Positions 8,092 to 14,888 are shown, counted from the stretch's first letter. The stretch: DNA of 64,000 bases from DAORIO01 sp964384645 (GCA_964384645.1 CAYLKL010000004.1:1-64000), one strand, 5' to 3'. The notes: generated by a model from the sequence alone, not told the origin. Program-made: numbers and translations.

Positions 8092-9960
8092 ATGCTTGAA
8101 GGATTAAGAGACATAAAAAATGAGGCAATTAAACTGTATGATTATCAACTACCTGTGACTGAAAAACTAATGGACTTTGTTGAAAAAAATTCACGTCGCT
8201 CAAATGCTCTCGGGTATGTGGTGATGCCGGGTGGTTCTGGAAAAACTATTATATTTTCAGATTTTGTTCGTCGTCTTAATGAACGAGCGATTATTTTATC
8301 GCCAACATTGACGATATCGGATCAAAACATCCAATCAATGCGAGAGATGAATCCGGATTTAAAGATTTCAGTTTACACAAGTGAAGAGAGAGATTTGAGT
8401 GGTGATGTAATCTATACAACATATCATTCTCTACTTCGTCTTCTTAAGCGTGGCGACATAGGCCGAGATTTTGCTAGAGTTATTATTTTTGATGAAGGAC
8501 ATAGGTCTCTTTCAAAAGAACGCTCACAGATTCCAAGCTATATGAATGCACTGTGCATCGCTTTCACAGCTACTGATAAATTTTCAGAAGAGAAGAGTGT
8601 TGAAAAAATTTTTGAAAATGAAATTTACCGACTATCTCTAAGGGAAGCTATTGAAACTGGGATTCTTCTTCCAATCAGGGGATTTATAGTTAAGACTAAT
8701 ATTGATCTGACTCAGATTCATCTCACTAGCAGAAACCAACTAGACGAAAAGATTGCTGAAAAGCATCTAAATGTCTTAAGTAGGAACAAATTAGCTCGGG
8801 ATTTTTATTTAGAAAAGTTCAAGGGAGTTCCTGCCGTTACGTTTTGCGTTAGTGTTGAGCATGCAATTACCTTATCAGCGTATTATCGTGAAGCTGGTAT
8901 CCGTGCAGAAGCTGTTCACGCGCAAACTACTAGAGACGAAAGAAAAGAAATTTTCCGTAAGTTTAATGCAGGTGAACTTGATATGCTTTGTTCACGTGAC
9001 GTGCTTATTGAAGGTTGGAACTCAAAGAGGGTCACTATTGCCTTCAATCTACGTCCAACTTATTCATGGGTGCTCGCAGAACAGCGTGCATGCCGAGTTG
9101 TACGTTTCCTCGAAGGGAAGCCGTGCGGTATTATTGTTGAATTTCAGGATATATATAACCTGAAGGATCAACACATTCTTGTGCATCATTTGTTTGGTGC
9201 AAGAACATATACGCAAGGCGGGTATGTATGTGCCCCGCAAAGGCAAATAAAGGAAGAGCGCGAAAAACTTGCTGAAGGAAAACCCACCTTTATTCTTGGG
9301 GAAATCAGAGTGTCATCACAAGTGAGAGAAGTAATTAATCTTTCCATCCGCTCAGACTCAAAATTTATAGACAAGAAACTTATAAGAGATATTCTGCTTT
9401 CAAGAACAGATATCAATTATTCGAATATGCGAATGCATACCTTTCTGGGTCTAGAATTTAATCACCCTGCATTTTGCGGGTATGGAAGAAAGCTTATTTC
9501 GAAGCATCTGGGTGTACTCTGGCAATCTACTAAGGAAGATTATGAAATCTTCATTCAAGACATCTTAGGCGAGTATCTCTTTTATAACTTGTTAGATCCT
9601 GAAATGGAGGGAATTGAAATCAATGTGGAAGAATTGGGTGAAGATGGAGACATGAGTATCGAGCATATGCACAAATATCAATCACTTAAAATTGACATTG
9701 ATCGAGTGCTGTCTACGCTAACTAGCTCGGAGAGGAAATGTATCGAATTATATTTCGGTATCGGTTTTAGTGCCCATACATACGATGAAATTAGTGATAA
9801 ATCTAATTTAACAAGAGAAAGAGTTAGAAAAAAAATCAGTAATGCTATTTCCCGAATGAGAAGTTCGATTCGAGCTGATGTTCTTAGATCCTATATGGGG
9901 CAGGAGTCTTTTATAGGTGTTTCTGAATTTAGCAAGAAACTGTTAGATTTACCAAATTAA
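8092..9960 (+). CDS. Superfamily 2 helicase fused to sigma-70 region 4-like domain
   Basis: 622 aa. Residues 15-180 are a ResIII/DEAD-type ATPase domain: Walker A MPGGSGKT (45-52), motif II DEGH (134-137), motif III TATD (159-162). Residues about 240-370 are the second helicase lobe with motif VI AEQRACRVVR (Q331, R332, R335, R338). A middle region (about 390-530) is unassigned. Residues about 537-605 resemble sigma factor region 4, with LSTLTSSERKCIELYFGIGF followed by a helix-turn-helix TYDEISDKSNLTRERVRKKI, close in pattern to RpoD. There is no region 2, so it is not a complete sigma factor. A likely role is a DNA translocase recruited to promoters or RNA polymerase; that is inference. Confidence 0.85.
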   Translation: MLEGLRDIKNEAIKLYDYQLPVTEKLMDFVEKNSRRSNALGYVVMPGGSGKTIIFSDFVRRLNERAIILSPTLTISDQNIQSMREMNPDLKISVYTSEERDLSGDVIYTTYHSLLRLLKRGDIGRDFARVIIFDEGHRSLSKERSQIPSYMNALCIAFTATDKFSEEKSVEKIFENEIYRLSLREAIETGILLPIRGFIVKTNIDLTQIHLTSRNQLDEKIAEKHLNVLSRNKLARDFYLEKFKGVPAVTFCVSVEHAITLSAYYREAGIRAEAVHAQTTRDERKEIFRKFNAGELDMLCSRDVLIEGWNSKRVTIAFNLRPTYSWVLAEQRACRVVRFLEGKPCGIIVEFQDIYNLKDQHILVHHLFGARTYTQGGYVCAPQRQIKEEREKLAEGKPTFILGEIRVSSQVREVINLSIRSDSKFIDKKLIRDILLSRTDINYSNMRMHTFLGLEFNHPAFCGYGRKLISKHLGVLWQSTKEDYEIFIQDILGEYLFYNLLDPEMEGIEINVEELGEDGDMSIEHMHKYQSLKIDIDRVLSTLTSSERKCIELYFGIGFSAHTYDEISDKSNLTRERVRKKISNAISRMRSSIRADVLRSYMGQESFIGVSEFSKKLLDLPN

Positions 9961-9970
9961 ACGGTATTCG

Positions 9971-9998
9971 TACCCACGCGCAAGCGTGGGTATTTTTT
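9971..9998 (+). terminator. Intrinsic terminator
   Basis: TACCCACGC gcaa GCGTGGGTA followed by T6, 10 nt after the helicase stop. Confidence 0.9.
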
Positions 9999-10010
9999 AT
10001 TATGATCATT

Positions 10011-10081
10011 CGCCGGCTTGGCGGACGGAGCAGTGCTTTCAAAATGATATTTCTGTGCTCGCGAAGATGGAGCCGAGCCTT
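10011..10081 (+). repeat. Palindromic spacer remnant D
   Basis: Contains GCTTTCAAAATGATATTTC followed by GCTCGCGAAGATGGAGCC, matching the right arm and tail of element A. A matching left arm and the core are not seen, so this looks like a half copy. Confidence 0.6.
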
Positions 10082-10090
10082 GGATAAATA

Positions 10091-10119
10091 AAAAACCGCT
10101 CACGAAATTGTGAGCGGGG
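10091..10119 (-). terminator. Terminator of 10125-10526 gene
   Basis: Minus strand: CCGCTCAC aatttc GTGAGCGG followed by T6, 5 nt beyond the stop codon. Confidence 0.85.
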
Positions 10120-10124
10120 TACTA

Positions 10125-10526
10125 TTAATCAGGAAAACGAATATCCTTGGGATTTATTTTGAAAAACCGGGCAGTTGGCAGTTCTTTACCTTTCTCGTAT
10201 TGTAGAAATTTAAGGGAATAGGAAGGGGGTTTGGATTCATCTAAATATAATCCTTGTAAAAAAAGCATATTACCATCTTTGTGATCGTATTTACGCATTT
10301 TATCTGTACTTGTAAATTCGAAGGTTCTTCCGTAAACAGCAAAATTACTTACATGAGCTGATACCCTGATCATTTGAAATCCTTGATCATCTCTTTCCAT
10401 GAAATCAACTCCGTTTTCAGAAAGATTGAATATTTGAACCCAGTTGCGATCATCCGCAAATTTTCCATTATAAGGACATTCCTCGAGGTCCTTAATTGAC
10501 TTTATTTTATTTTCTAAGATTTCCAT
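10125..10526 (-). CDS. Hypothetical protein (133 aa)
   Basis: No family recognised. It is a soluble, charged protein without signal peptide or membrane segment, rich in aromatic residues, probably a mixed beta fold (VYGRTFEFTSTDKM, YSLKFLQYEKG). It has its own promoter at 10546-10574 and its own terminator, so it is a single-gene unit between spacer remnants D and E. Confidence 0.7.
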   Translation of the reverse strand: MEILENKIKSIKDLEECPYNGKFADDRNWVQIFNLSENGVDFMERDDQGFQMIRVSAHVSNFAVYGRTFEFTSTDKMRKYDHKDGNMLFLQGLYLDESKPPSYSLKFLQYEKGKELPTARFFKINPKDIRFPD

Positions 10527-10545
10527 AATTTATAAGATTTTTTTC

Positions 10546-10574
10546 ATACTACAAACTAAAAAAGTCTTTGTCAA
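10546..10574 (-). promoter_or_regulatory. Promoter of 10526 gene
   Basis: Minus strand: TTGACA (10574-10569), 17-nt spacer, TAGTAT (10551-10546) with TG directly before it. The -35 abuts spacer element E. Confidence 0.7.
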
Positions 10575-10687
10575 TAATTATTGGCCTGCGCAAGGCCTAT
10601 CAAAAATAATTGCTCGCTAGGTTAGAACGGACGGCGTCAGGCTTTCAGAAAGATATTTCTTCGTTCGCGGAAGTTGGAGCCGAGCCT
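10571..10687 (+). repeat. Palindromic spacer remnant E
   Basis: Has CCTGCGCAAGG, an imperfect AT-rich arm pair (CAATAATTATTGG with CCTATCAAAAATAATTG), then a B-type tail (GCTCGCTAGGTTAGAACGG) followed directly by an A-type right arm and tail (GCTTTCAGAAAGATATTTC, GGAGCCGAGCC). It looks like two degraded copies joined together. Confidence 0.6.
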
Positions 10688-10692
10688 AAAAT

Positions 10693-10734
10693 AAAAAAGG
10701 GTTAACATAAAAATGTTAACCCTTCCAAATAATC
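10693..10734. terminator. Terminator of 10744-11199 gene
   Basis: AAGGGTTAACAT paired with ATGTTAACCCTT, with T6 on the minus strand, 10 nt past the stop. Confidence 0.85.
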
Positions 10735-10743
10735 AAGTTTAAG

Positions 10744-11199
10744 TTAATTAATACTAAATATAAACTCAGTATCTAATTCAAACTTAACAACATGCGGATT
10801 ATACGTATTTCCTCTCAGAAATCGAATATCGTAGTCAAATCCGAATACAATTTCGAAATACCTGTCTTCTATGAGCTCCATTCCAATAGTAAGGTATTCT
10901 CCGCGAGGTTGCTTGTATTGCAGTTTAAGTTGAGGGGCAACCTCAGCGGGACAAAGTTTCAGGCCTATTTCTTGAGCTTTTTTACAAATATCTTGATATA
11001 GAGTTGGATGATTAAAACCTAGTTCTCGTACCGATATCCTAATTAAATCGCATTCTTTTTGAACAGGACTCAATTGAAAACTAGGACTATCATATATGCT
11101 CTTTGAGTCAATTACACTGATACCTTTGTTTTCAAGTGCCAGCAAGAGTTCTTTTTTATTTCTATATGTACCAAGTACAATTCTTTTCCATACGTTCAT
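10744..11199 (-). CDS. Hypothetical protein (151 aa)
   Basis: Not assigned to a named family. The sequence starts MNVWKRIVLGTYRNK, has a helical middle (HPTLYQDICKKAQEIGLKLC) and a beta-rich end (GEYLTIGMELIEDRYFEIVF). No export signal. The impression is of a compact globular protein; I have a vague memory of similar CPR hypotheticals but cannot name one. It is a single-gene unit whose -35 overlaps that of the divergent RNase P RNA gene. Confidence 0.72.
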   Translation of the reverse strand: MNVWKRIVLGTYRNKKELLLALENKGISVIDSKSIYDSPSFQLSPVQKECDLIRISVRELGFNHPTLYQDICKKAQEIGLKLCPAEVAPQLKLQYKQPRGEYLTIGMELIEDRYFEIVFGFDYDIRFLRGNTYNPHVVKFELDTEFIFSIN

Positions 11200-11233
11200 T
11201 GATTAAGGTTTTTAGTTGTGAATATTTGTTTAA

Positions 11234-11262
11234 GTAATAGCATTAAAATTACTACTTGTCAA
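11234..11262 (-). promoter_or_regulatory. Promoter of 11199 gene
   Basis: Minus strand: TTGACA (11262-11257), 17-nt spacer ending TGC, TATTAC (11239-11234). Its -35 overlaps the plus-strand rnpB -35 by five bases. Confidence 0.75.
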
Positions 11263-11284
11263 TAGAATTAGAGTGTGTTAAACT
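11256..11284 (+). promoter_or_regulatory. rnpB promoter
   Basis: TTGTCA (11256-11261), 17-nt spacer ending TGT, TAAACT (11279-11284). The predicted start, about 11291, coincides with the first base of the P1 helix. Confidence 0.8.
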
Positions 11285-11290
11285 TTCTTC

Positions 11291-11735
11291 AAGTACTAGA
11301 TAGTTGCGCCAATTTATTGGTGAGGAAAGTCCGAACTGGCTACTTTAAATAGTAATAGTAATGGGTAACCCCCAGACAGTCCCTTTGCACAGGGCTGAGA
11401 GGTGCGAGCAGAAACGCCGATGCCGAAAGGCTAGGGTTCCACAATTTATTGGGGAATAGTTCTATTGAAAAATAGAAATGAAACGGCTAAATCCTTACTA
11501 ACCAGCAAGGCCGTGCGCAAATTTTGTTCACCGCAAGTGATTACAAAATTTAGCGTCCCGAGTATTTCGAGGGATATCCTTCGACTCCGCTCAGGACGCT
11601 CGATTTTGCGACACCTGCGGTGGGCAAAATACGGCGAGTGCCGCTTGAGGTGTTTGGTAACAAATATCCCAGATAAATGACTATCGTCCTTTGTTTTTTA
11701 TGAAGGATACAGAATTCGGCTTATCAGTACGAAGT
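11291..11735 (+). ncRNA. rnpB: RNase P RNA
   Basis: Catalytic RNA that removes 5' leaders from tRNA precursors. The conserved 5' block GAGGAAAGTCCGAAC (about 11323), the block GCAGAAACGCCGATG (about 11409) and the 3' block ACAGAATTCGGCTTA (about 11710) are all present. P1 forms from GTACT-a-GATA (11293-11302) and TATCAGTAC (11722-11730). Between about 11510 and 11650 there is a large variable extension with two or three hairpins, one carrying the dispersed motif CCTTCGACTCCGCTCAGGAC. The 5' end matches the predicted transcription start; the 3' end is estimated. Confidence 0.93.
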
Positions 11736-11742
11736 GCTTATG

Positions 11743-11772
11743 AAAAAATCCCGTCTCAAACCGGGGTTTTTT
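11743..11772 (+). terminator. rnpB terminator
   Basis: AAAAAATCCCG tctcaaa CCGGGGTTTTTT immediately after the P1 helix. Confidence 0.8.
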
Positions 11773-11796
11773 CTTTTCTAAATATATTGAGTAAAT

Positions 11797-11998
11797 CGTT
11801 CCAACTTTCGCGAGTTAAGAATATATTTTTAAAATCTTTTCGTCGTTCCTAACTTCAGCGAGTGAAGATATGTTCTTCTAAAACCTTGCGCAGGTTTTGA
11901 AAGCAAGGTTTTTGCGTAGCAAAATTTCAAAATCGAGCAGAGCAAAAGCCCTCGCAGGAGGGCTTTATGCGTGTTTTAGAAGAACATGTCTGAGCGAG
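11797..11998 (-). repeat. Palindromic spacer element C (reverse orientation)
   Basis: Arms 11866-11884 and 11973-11991 pair over 19 nt with one G-U. The core 11885-11972 is the reverse complement of element B's core with 3 mismatches in 88. To its left are two tail-like units (CGTTCCAACTTTCGCGAG at 11797 and CGTTCCTAACTTCAGCGAG near 11844). The right edge ends 6-7 nt before a -35 element. Confidence 0.85.
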
Positions 11999-12004
11999 CC
12001 CTTA

Positions 12005-12032
12005 TTGACAATTGAGTCTTTTATGATATTAT
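12005..12032 (+). promoter_or_regulatory. Promoter of 12079 gene
   Basis: TTGACA (12005-12010), 16-nt spacer ending TGA, TATTAT (12027-12032). Leader about 40 nt, A-rich, without Shine-Dalgarno. Confidence 0.75.
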
Positions 12033-12078
12033 GCAAAGGAAACAAAACAAATAAATTCACCTTAAAAAATCTATAAAA

Positions 12079-13632
12079 ATGAAAAAACTTCTTATCATGT
12101 TAGTTGTTATTTCTTTGCCGTTTATCGGTAGAGGACAGCAACTCTTACCGTTATCAATTACCGGAGGTCAGCAATACGCAATTTCTAATACAAAAGTTGT
12201 CGTTAATCCCGGAGACTCCATGGCGTATATGGAATTCTGGTGTATTAATCAGAATTGCCAGCTGTCTGTTTTGGACACATCTTCCTTGCAGATTTTGTTT
12301 GGAGGAATCGTTTCAGATACAGTTCAGTTTTCAAATATTATTGAAATTCAGAACTTGAGTTCTCAGCCAGTGATTTATTATGTGCAAAGACTTTTGATCA
12401 ATTTGATTACATTGGACACAATAGGAAACATTACAATACCGGTTACTATTTATCCTGATTTTAGTCCACCTTTGGTGAATTATATTTCAGCCGTAACTAC
12501 AACCGATTCAGTAACTGTAGTTTATTCAGTTGTTCCAAATGATACAAGTGCGCAATTAAAATTTTGGTTAAGAAATCAGGATTGTGCAATTGGAAATGCA
12601 TTTTCGCTTCCGATACAAACTGTTTCTGGATTTAATATTCAATACTTGCAGTACAAAATTCCAGTATCATTTCCTTGTGGTTATGAATTGGGAATAAGGC
12701 TTGAACTGACAAATAGTATTAATGTTGATACGACTGGGTTTGAATGTGCCACAACACTTTCTTGTGGAAGTCCTTATGTAACAACTTATGATTCTGTTAT
12801 TGCCACGACAACGACCGCAAATTTATTTGGTCGTGTTGAGACAATGAATCAGAATTGTTTAGTTGTTGATTCAGTGGCGTTGCCAAATCAATCGTATTTT
12901 GCCGGCACTTCGATAAATGTTGCAGGCTCACAAAGTACAAGTAACGCATTTACTCAAATTACAAATCTTTTGCCTGGTACTACGTATTGGTTCAAGCGAT
13001 GTGTTTTTGATAGTTCGGGTGTTTTGGCAAATTGCCAAGGTCCTGTTGTTGCTGTGACAGAGCAAATGCCAGTATTACTTGCGTTTGATATTCAAAATGC
13101 AATGACGACAAGTTCAACAACTGAGCAAATCGATGTTTTGCAAACAAGTGCAGTAAGTGGTGAATTTTGGTTGGAATTTGCAAGTAATTCAAATTTTACA
13201 GGTGTTACGGCATCAGCTTTTCCTTGCGGAAATAACTCCAGTATGAATTTTACTGGTGGCCAAATTGTTATTTTGTATAATACTTGTTATTTGTCTTCAC
13301 CTTTGTACGGAAGTCAGAACTTTCAAAATGGTATGACTTATTGGGTAAGAGCAACAGGTAATAATCAAAATGGGGAAACTGCAACATCTCTTCCTTTCTC
13401 TTTTATTTTCAATTGGACTGTCGGCATAACAGAGATTATCAATCAATACAACGAACTCTCTATTTATGGAGATTACATTGGGTACATTGAGATCGCTGAT
13501 TTGTCAGGCAGAACTTTGATAAAAACAGTTAAGGATACTCCGGAAATGAAAATCGCTCATGATTTAAAACCTGGAATGTATGTTGTGTGTGGAAGTGGTA
13601 TCAAAGGGAAGAAGTTCTCAATTAATTTTTAG
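12079..13632 (+). CDS. Secreted protein with Bacteroidota-like C-terminal sorting domain
   Basis: 517 aa. Signal peptide at 1-19 (MKKLLIMLVVISLPFIG, then RGQQ). Beta-rich, Thr/Asn/Ser-rich repeats follow with paired cysteines. The last ~70 residues fit the pattern of type IX secretion C-terminal domains: GYIEIADLSGRTLIKT, then LKPGMYVVCGSG and KKFSINF. Signal peptide and C-terminus both look Bacteroidota-like, yet the gene is driven by a promoter of the local type next to element C. No type IX secretion genes are visible in the window. Likely acquired by transfer, or convergent; the export route is unknown. Confidence 0.75.
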   Translation: MKKLLIMLVVISLPFIGRGQQLLPLSITGGQQYAISNTKVVVNPGDSMAYMEFWCINQNCQLSVLDTSSLQILFGGIVSDTVQFSNIIEIQNLSSQPVIYYVQRLLINLITLDTIGNITIPVTIYPDFSPPLVNYISAVTTTDSVTVVYSVVPNDTSAQLKFWLRNQDCAIGNAFSLPIQTVSGFNIQYLQYKIPVSFPCGYELGIRLELTNSINVDTTGFECATTLSCGSPYVTTYDSVIATTTTANLFGRVETMNQNCLVVDSVALPNQSYFAGTSINVAGSQSTSNAFTQITNLLPGTTYWFKRCVFDSSGVLANCQGPVVAVTEQMPVLLAFDIQNAMTTSSTTEQIDVLQTSAVSGEFWLEFASNSNFTGVTASAFPCGNNSSMNFTGGQIVILYNTCYLSSPLYGSQNFQNGMTYWVRATGNNQNGETATSLPFSFIFNWTVGITEIINQYNELSIYGDYIGYIEIADLSGRTLIKTVKDTPEMKIAHDLKPGMYVVCGSGIKGKKFSINF

Positions 13633-13651
13633 TTTTAATAGGTTTCTTTTC

Positions 13652-13681
13652 AAAAGTCCCAAGTTTACTTGGGGCTTTTTA
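13652..13681 (+). terminator. Intrinsic terminator
   Basis: AAGTCCCAAG ttta CTTGGGGCTTTTT, 20 nt after the stop of the preceding gene. Confidence 0.8.
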
Positions 13682-13750
13682 TATACTTCGACCCTTCAAA
13701 TTCTTCAGGACAAGCAAGCTCAGTATAAGTGTCCCCTTATTCACCTTTTT

Positions 13751-13759
13751 TGTTATAAT
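13751..13759 (+). promoter_or_regulatory. Extended -10, leaderless
   Basis: TGT-TATAAT with 6 nt to ATG 13766. It fixes the start at 13766 although the open frame extends upstream to 13580. Confidence 0.75.
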
Positions 13760-13765
13760 ATTTTA

Positions 13766-14203
13766 ATGACCAAAAAGAAAAACATTTTTCAGCACATCAT
13801 TACTTTTTTTGATAAAGAAGAAGATTCTGTTCGTGGATATTTGAGCAAGCGTCCAATTGTTTATGCTTTGGTTGCAGGCATTGCTGTTGTTTTATTTTGG
13901 CGAGGAGTTTGGATGACAGCTGATATGTTTTCATTTCTTACGGGTCCAGTTTCAATAATAATTTCTACTATCATTATGCTTATCTCTGGTGTTTTTGTTT
14001 CTTATTTTGTTGGAGATATGATTATTATTTCAGGACTTACAAAAGACAAGAAGGTTATGGATAAAACTGCTGAAGAGATAGTAAAAGAAGAAGAAGTCAT
14101 CGATAGAATTGAAGAAAAAATTGATAATTTGGAAGAAAAAATAGAAGAATTCATAAAAGATCATAAAGATAAGCTTGACTTTCCGAATAAGCCTATGCTA
14201 TAA
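13766..14203 (+). CDS. Two-TM membrane protein with coiled-coil tail
   Basis: 145 aa. Basic N-terminus (MTKKKNIFQH), two membrane helices (about residues 30-48 and 54-80), then a cytoplasmic acidic coiled coil (EEEVIDRIEEKIDNLEEKIE). No named family. Leaderless promoter directly upstream. The 3' end overlaps a second promoter (14175-14204) that would drive a small RNA. Confidence 0.78.
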   Translation: MTKKKNIFQHIITFFDKEEDSVRGYLSKRPIVYALVAGIAVVLFWRGVWMTADMFSFLTGPVSIIISTIIMLISGVFVSYFVGDMIIISGLTKDKKVMDKTAEEIVKEEEVIDRIEEKIDNLEEKIEEFIKDHKDKLDFPNKPML

Positions 14204-14204
14204 T
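14175..14204 (+). promoter_or_regulatory. Promoter of candidate sRNA 1
   Basis: TTGACT (14175-14180), 18-nt spacer ending TGC, TATAAT (14199-14204). It overlaps the end of the preceding CDS, whose stop codon lies within the -10. Confidence 0.65.
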
Positions 14205-14210
14205 CACCTC

Positions 14211-14279
14211 GTGAGCGAATAGTTTCATACTATTTAAAACACAAACATCGTGGGAAGGGCCGCCGCAAGGCGGCTTTTT
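14211..14279 (+). ncRNA. Candidate small RNA 1 (about 69 nt)
   Basis: Starts about 7 nt after the -10 and ends at a strong terminator (GCCGCC gcaa GGCGGC TTTTT). A 5' hairpin AATAGT ttcat ACTATT is followed by an unpaired stretch. That stretch, 14240-14251, is the exact reverse complement of 14370-14381 in the next transcript. No ORF longer than a few codons. Could alternatively be just a 3' extension and terminator of the upstream gene. Confidence 0.5.
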
Positions 14280-14294
14280 CTTTTGTAAGATGTT

Positions 14295-14323
14295 TTGGTG
14301 TTTTTCGTCTATATTGATATACT
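14295..14323 (+). promoter_or_regulatory. Promoter of candidate sRNA 2
   Basis: TTGGTG (14295-14300), 17-nt spacer ending TGA, TATACT (14318-14323). The -35 is weak, the extended -10 is good. Confidence 0.55.
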
Positions 14324-14329
14324 ATATAT

Positions 14330-14419
14330 AGTAAAGACTGTATTGAGGATTATCGGCTGCGCTCACAAAACGATGTTTGTGGTGGGACGACACCCGATAA
14401 TCCTCTGTGCAGTTTTTTT
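14330..14419 (+). ncRNA. Candidate small RNA 2 (about 90 nt)
   Basis: A long imperfect rod: ACTG/CAGT at the base, a perfect 12-bp stem (14345-14356 with 14394-14405), then an apical hairpin CACAAA acgatg TTTGTG. It ends in CAGT7, a terminator-like finish. The 72-codon open frame across it (14295-14513) runs through all stems and has no protein-like composition. No known RNA family recognised. Confidence 0.55.
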
Positions 14420-14424
14420 ATTTT

Positions 14425-14502
14425 ATCCCGTAATTAATTTTGGTTTAGAAATAAATTGTGTGTCATTACACAAAACCAAAATTAATTACGGGATTTTTTT
14501 TA
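14425..14502 (+). terminator. Very long hairpin with T-run
   Basis: Perfect 22-bp stem, 14425-14446 with 14473-14494, continued in the loop by TTGTGT gtcatt ACACAA and followed by T8. Longer than any ordinary terminator in the window. No gene ends directly before it, so it may be a third small RNA or a strong insulator ahead of the AT-rich stretch that follows. Confidence 0.65.
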
Positions 14503-14632
14503 TATTCATATAATTTAAATTTTTTTATGAAAAAAATAAAATAAAATAAAAAATATTTTTTATTTTTATAAAATAAATTTTCAAAAAAATATTTTTTTAA
14601 AAAACTTTTCCACAGTTTTTTTATTTTTATTA
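14503..14632. other. Extremely AT-rich stretch
   Basis: About 130 nt made almost only of A and T, including long A/T runs, ending near TTTTCCACA (14606-14614). No gene seen. It could be a curved or easily melted region upstream of the next promoter; there is too little to call an origin. Confidence 0.4.
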
Positions 14633-14661
14633 TTGCATGTGAGTCATATGTGTAAGATAAT
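14633..14661 (+). promoter_or_regulatory. Promoter of the 28-aa peptide gene
   Basis: TTGCAT (14633-14638), 17-nt spacer, GATAAT (14656-14661). Moderate match only. Confidence 0.45.
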
Positions 14662-14671
14662 TTAATAGAAG

Positions 14672-14728
14672 TTGCAGTTTGTTGTGTTTAGAAATTTTTT
14701 AAAAGTTTTGTTAGGTCGGAAACTGCAA
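14672..14728 (+). promoter_or_regulatory. Leader hairpin of the 28-aa peptide gene
   Basis: TTGCAGTTT (14672-14680) pairs perfectly with AAACTGCAA (14720-14728), enclosing a 39-nt AT-rich loop. It lies in the leader, 26 nt before the ATG, with no T-run, so it is not a terminator. A structured or protein-binding leader is possible. Confidence 0.5.
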
Positions 14729-14754
14729 AATTAATAATTAGCCTCAAAAAAATT

Positions 14755-14841
14755 ATGGCAAAGAAAAAAGCAAAGAAGGCAGCAAAAAAAGCTGCTAAGA
14801 AATCTTCAAAGAAGAAGGTTGCAAAAAAGAAGAAGAGATAA
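14755..14841 (+). CDS. 28-residue Lys/Ala-rich peptide
   Basis: ATG at 14755 and TAA at 14839-14841. The peptide starts MAKKKAKKAAKKAAKK and consists of Lys, Ala, Ser, Val and one Arg. It resembles the C-terminal tail of histone H1-like or HU-type proteins and would bind DNA or RNA. It has its own promoter, a structured leader and a terminator. Such a biased ORF could arise by chance in an A-rich region, but the full gene-like surroundings argue for a real gene. Confidence 0.6.
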   Translation: MAKKKAKKAAKKAAKKSSKKKVAKKKKR

Positions 14842-14864
14842 ATTTTTATCTCACTTACAAAAGA

Positions 14865-14888
14865 ACTCTCCCTATCGGGAGTTTTTTT
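14865..14888 (+). terminator. Intrinsic terminator
   Basis: ACTCTC cctatc GGGAGT followed by T6, 24 nt after the peptide stop codon. Confidence 0.75.

Noticed and set aside
11465..11680. 71-codon ORF inside rnpB
   Set aside because: It runs through conserved RNase P RNA helices and has no protein-like features.
14295..14513. 72-codon ORF over the sRNA and long-hairpin block
   Set aside because: It reads through three perfect stems and a terminator; composition follows the palindromes.
14606..14614. DnaA-box-like TTTTCCACA next to an AT-rich stretch; possible origin
   Set aside because: Only one imperfect box, no dnaA or dnaN gene nearby, and no way to compute skew here. The perfect TTATCCACA at 23682-23690 is also alone.
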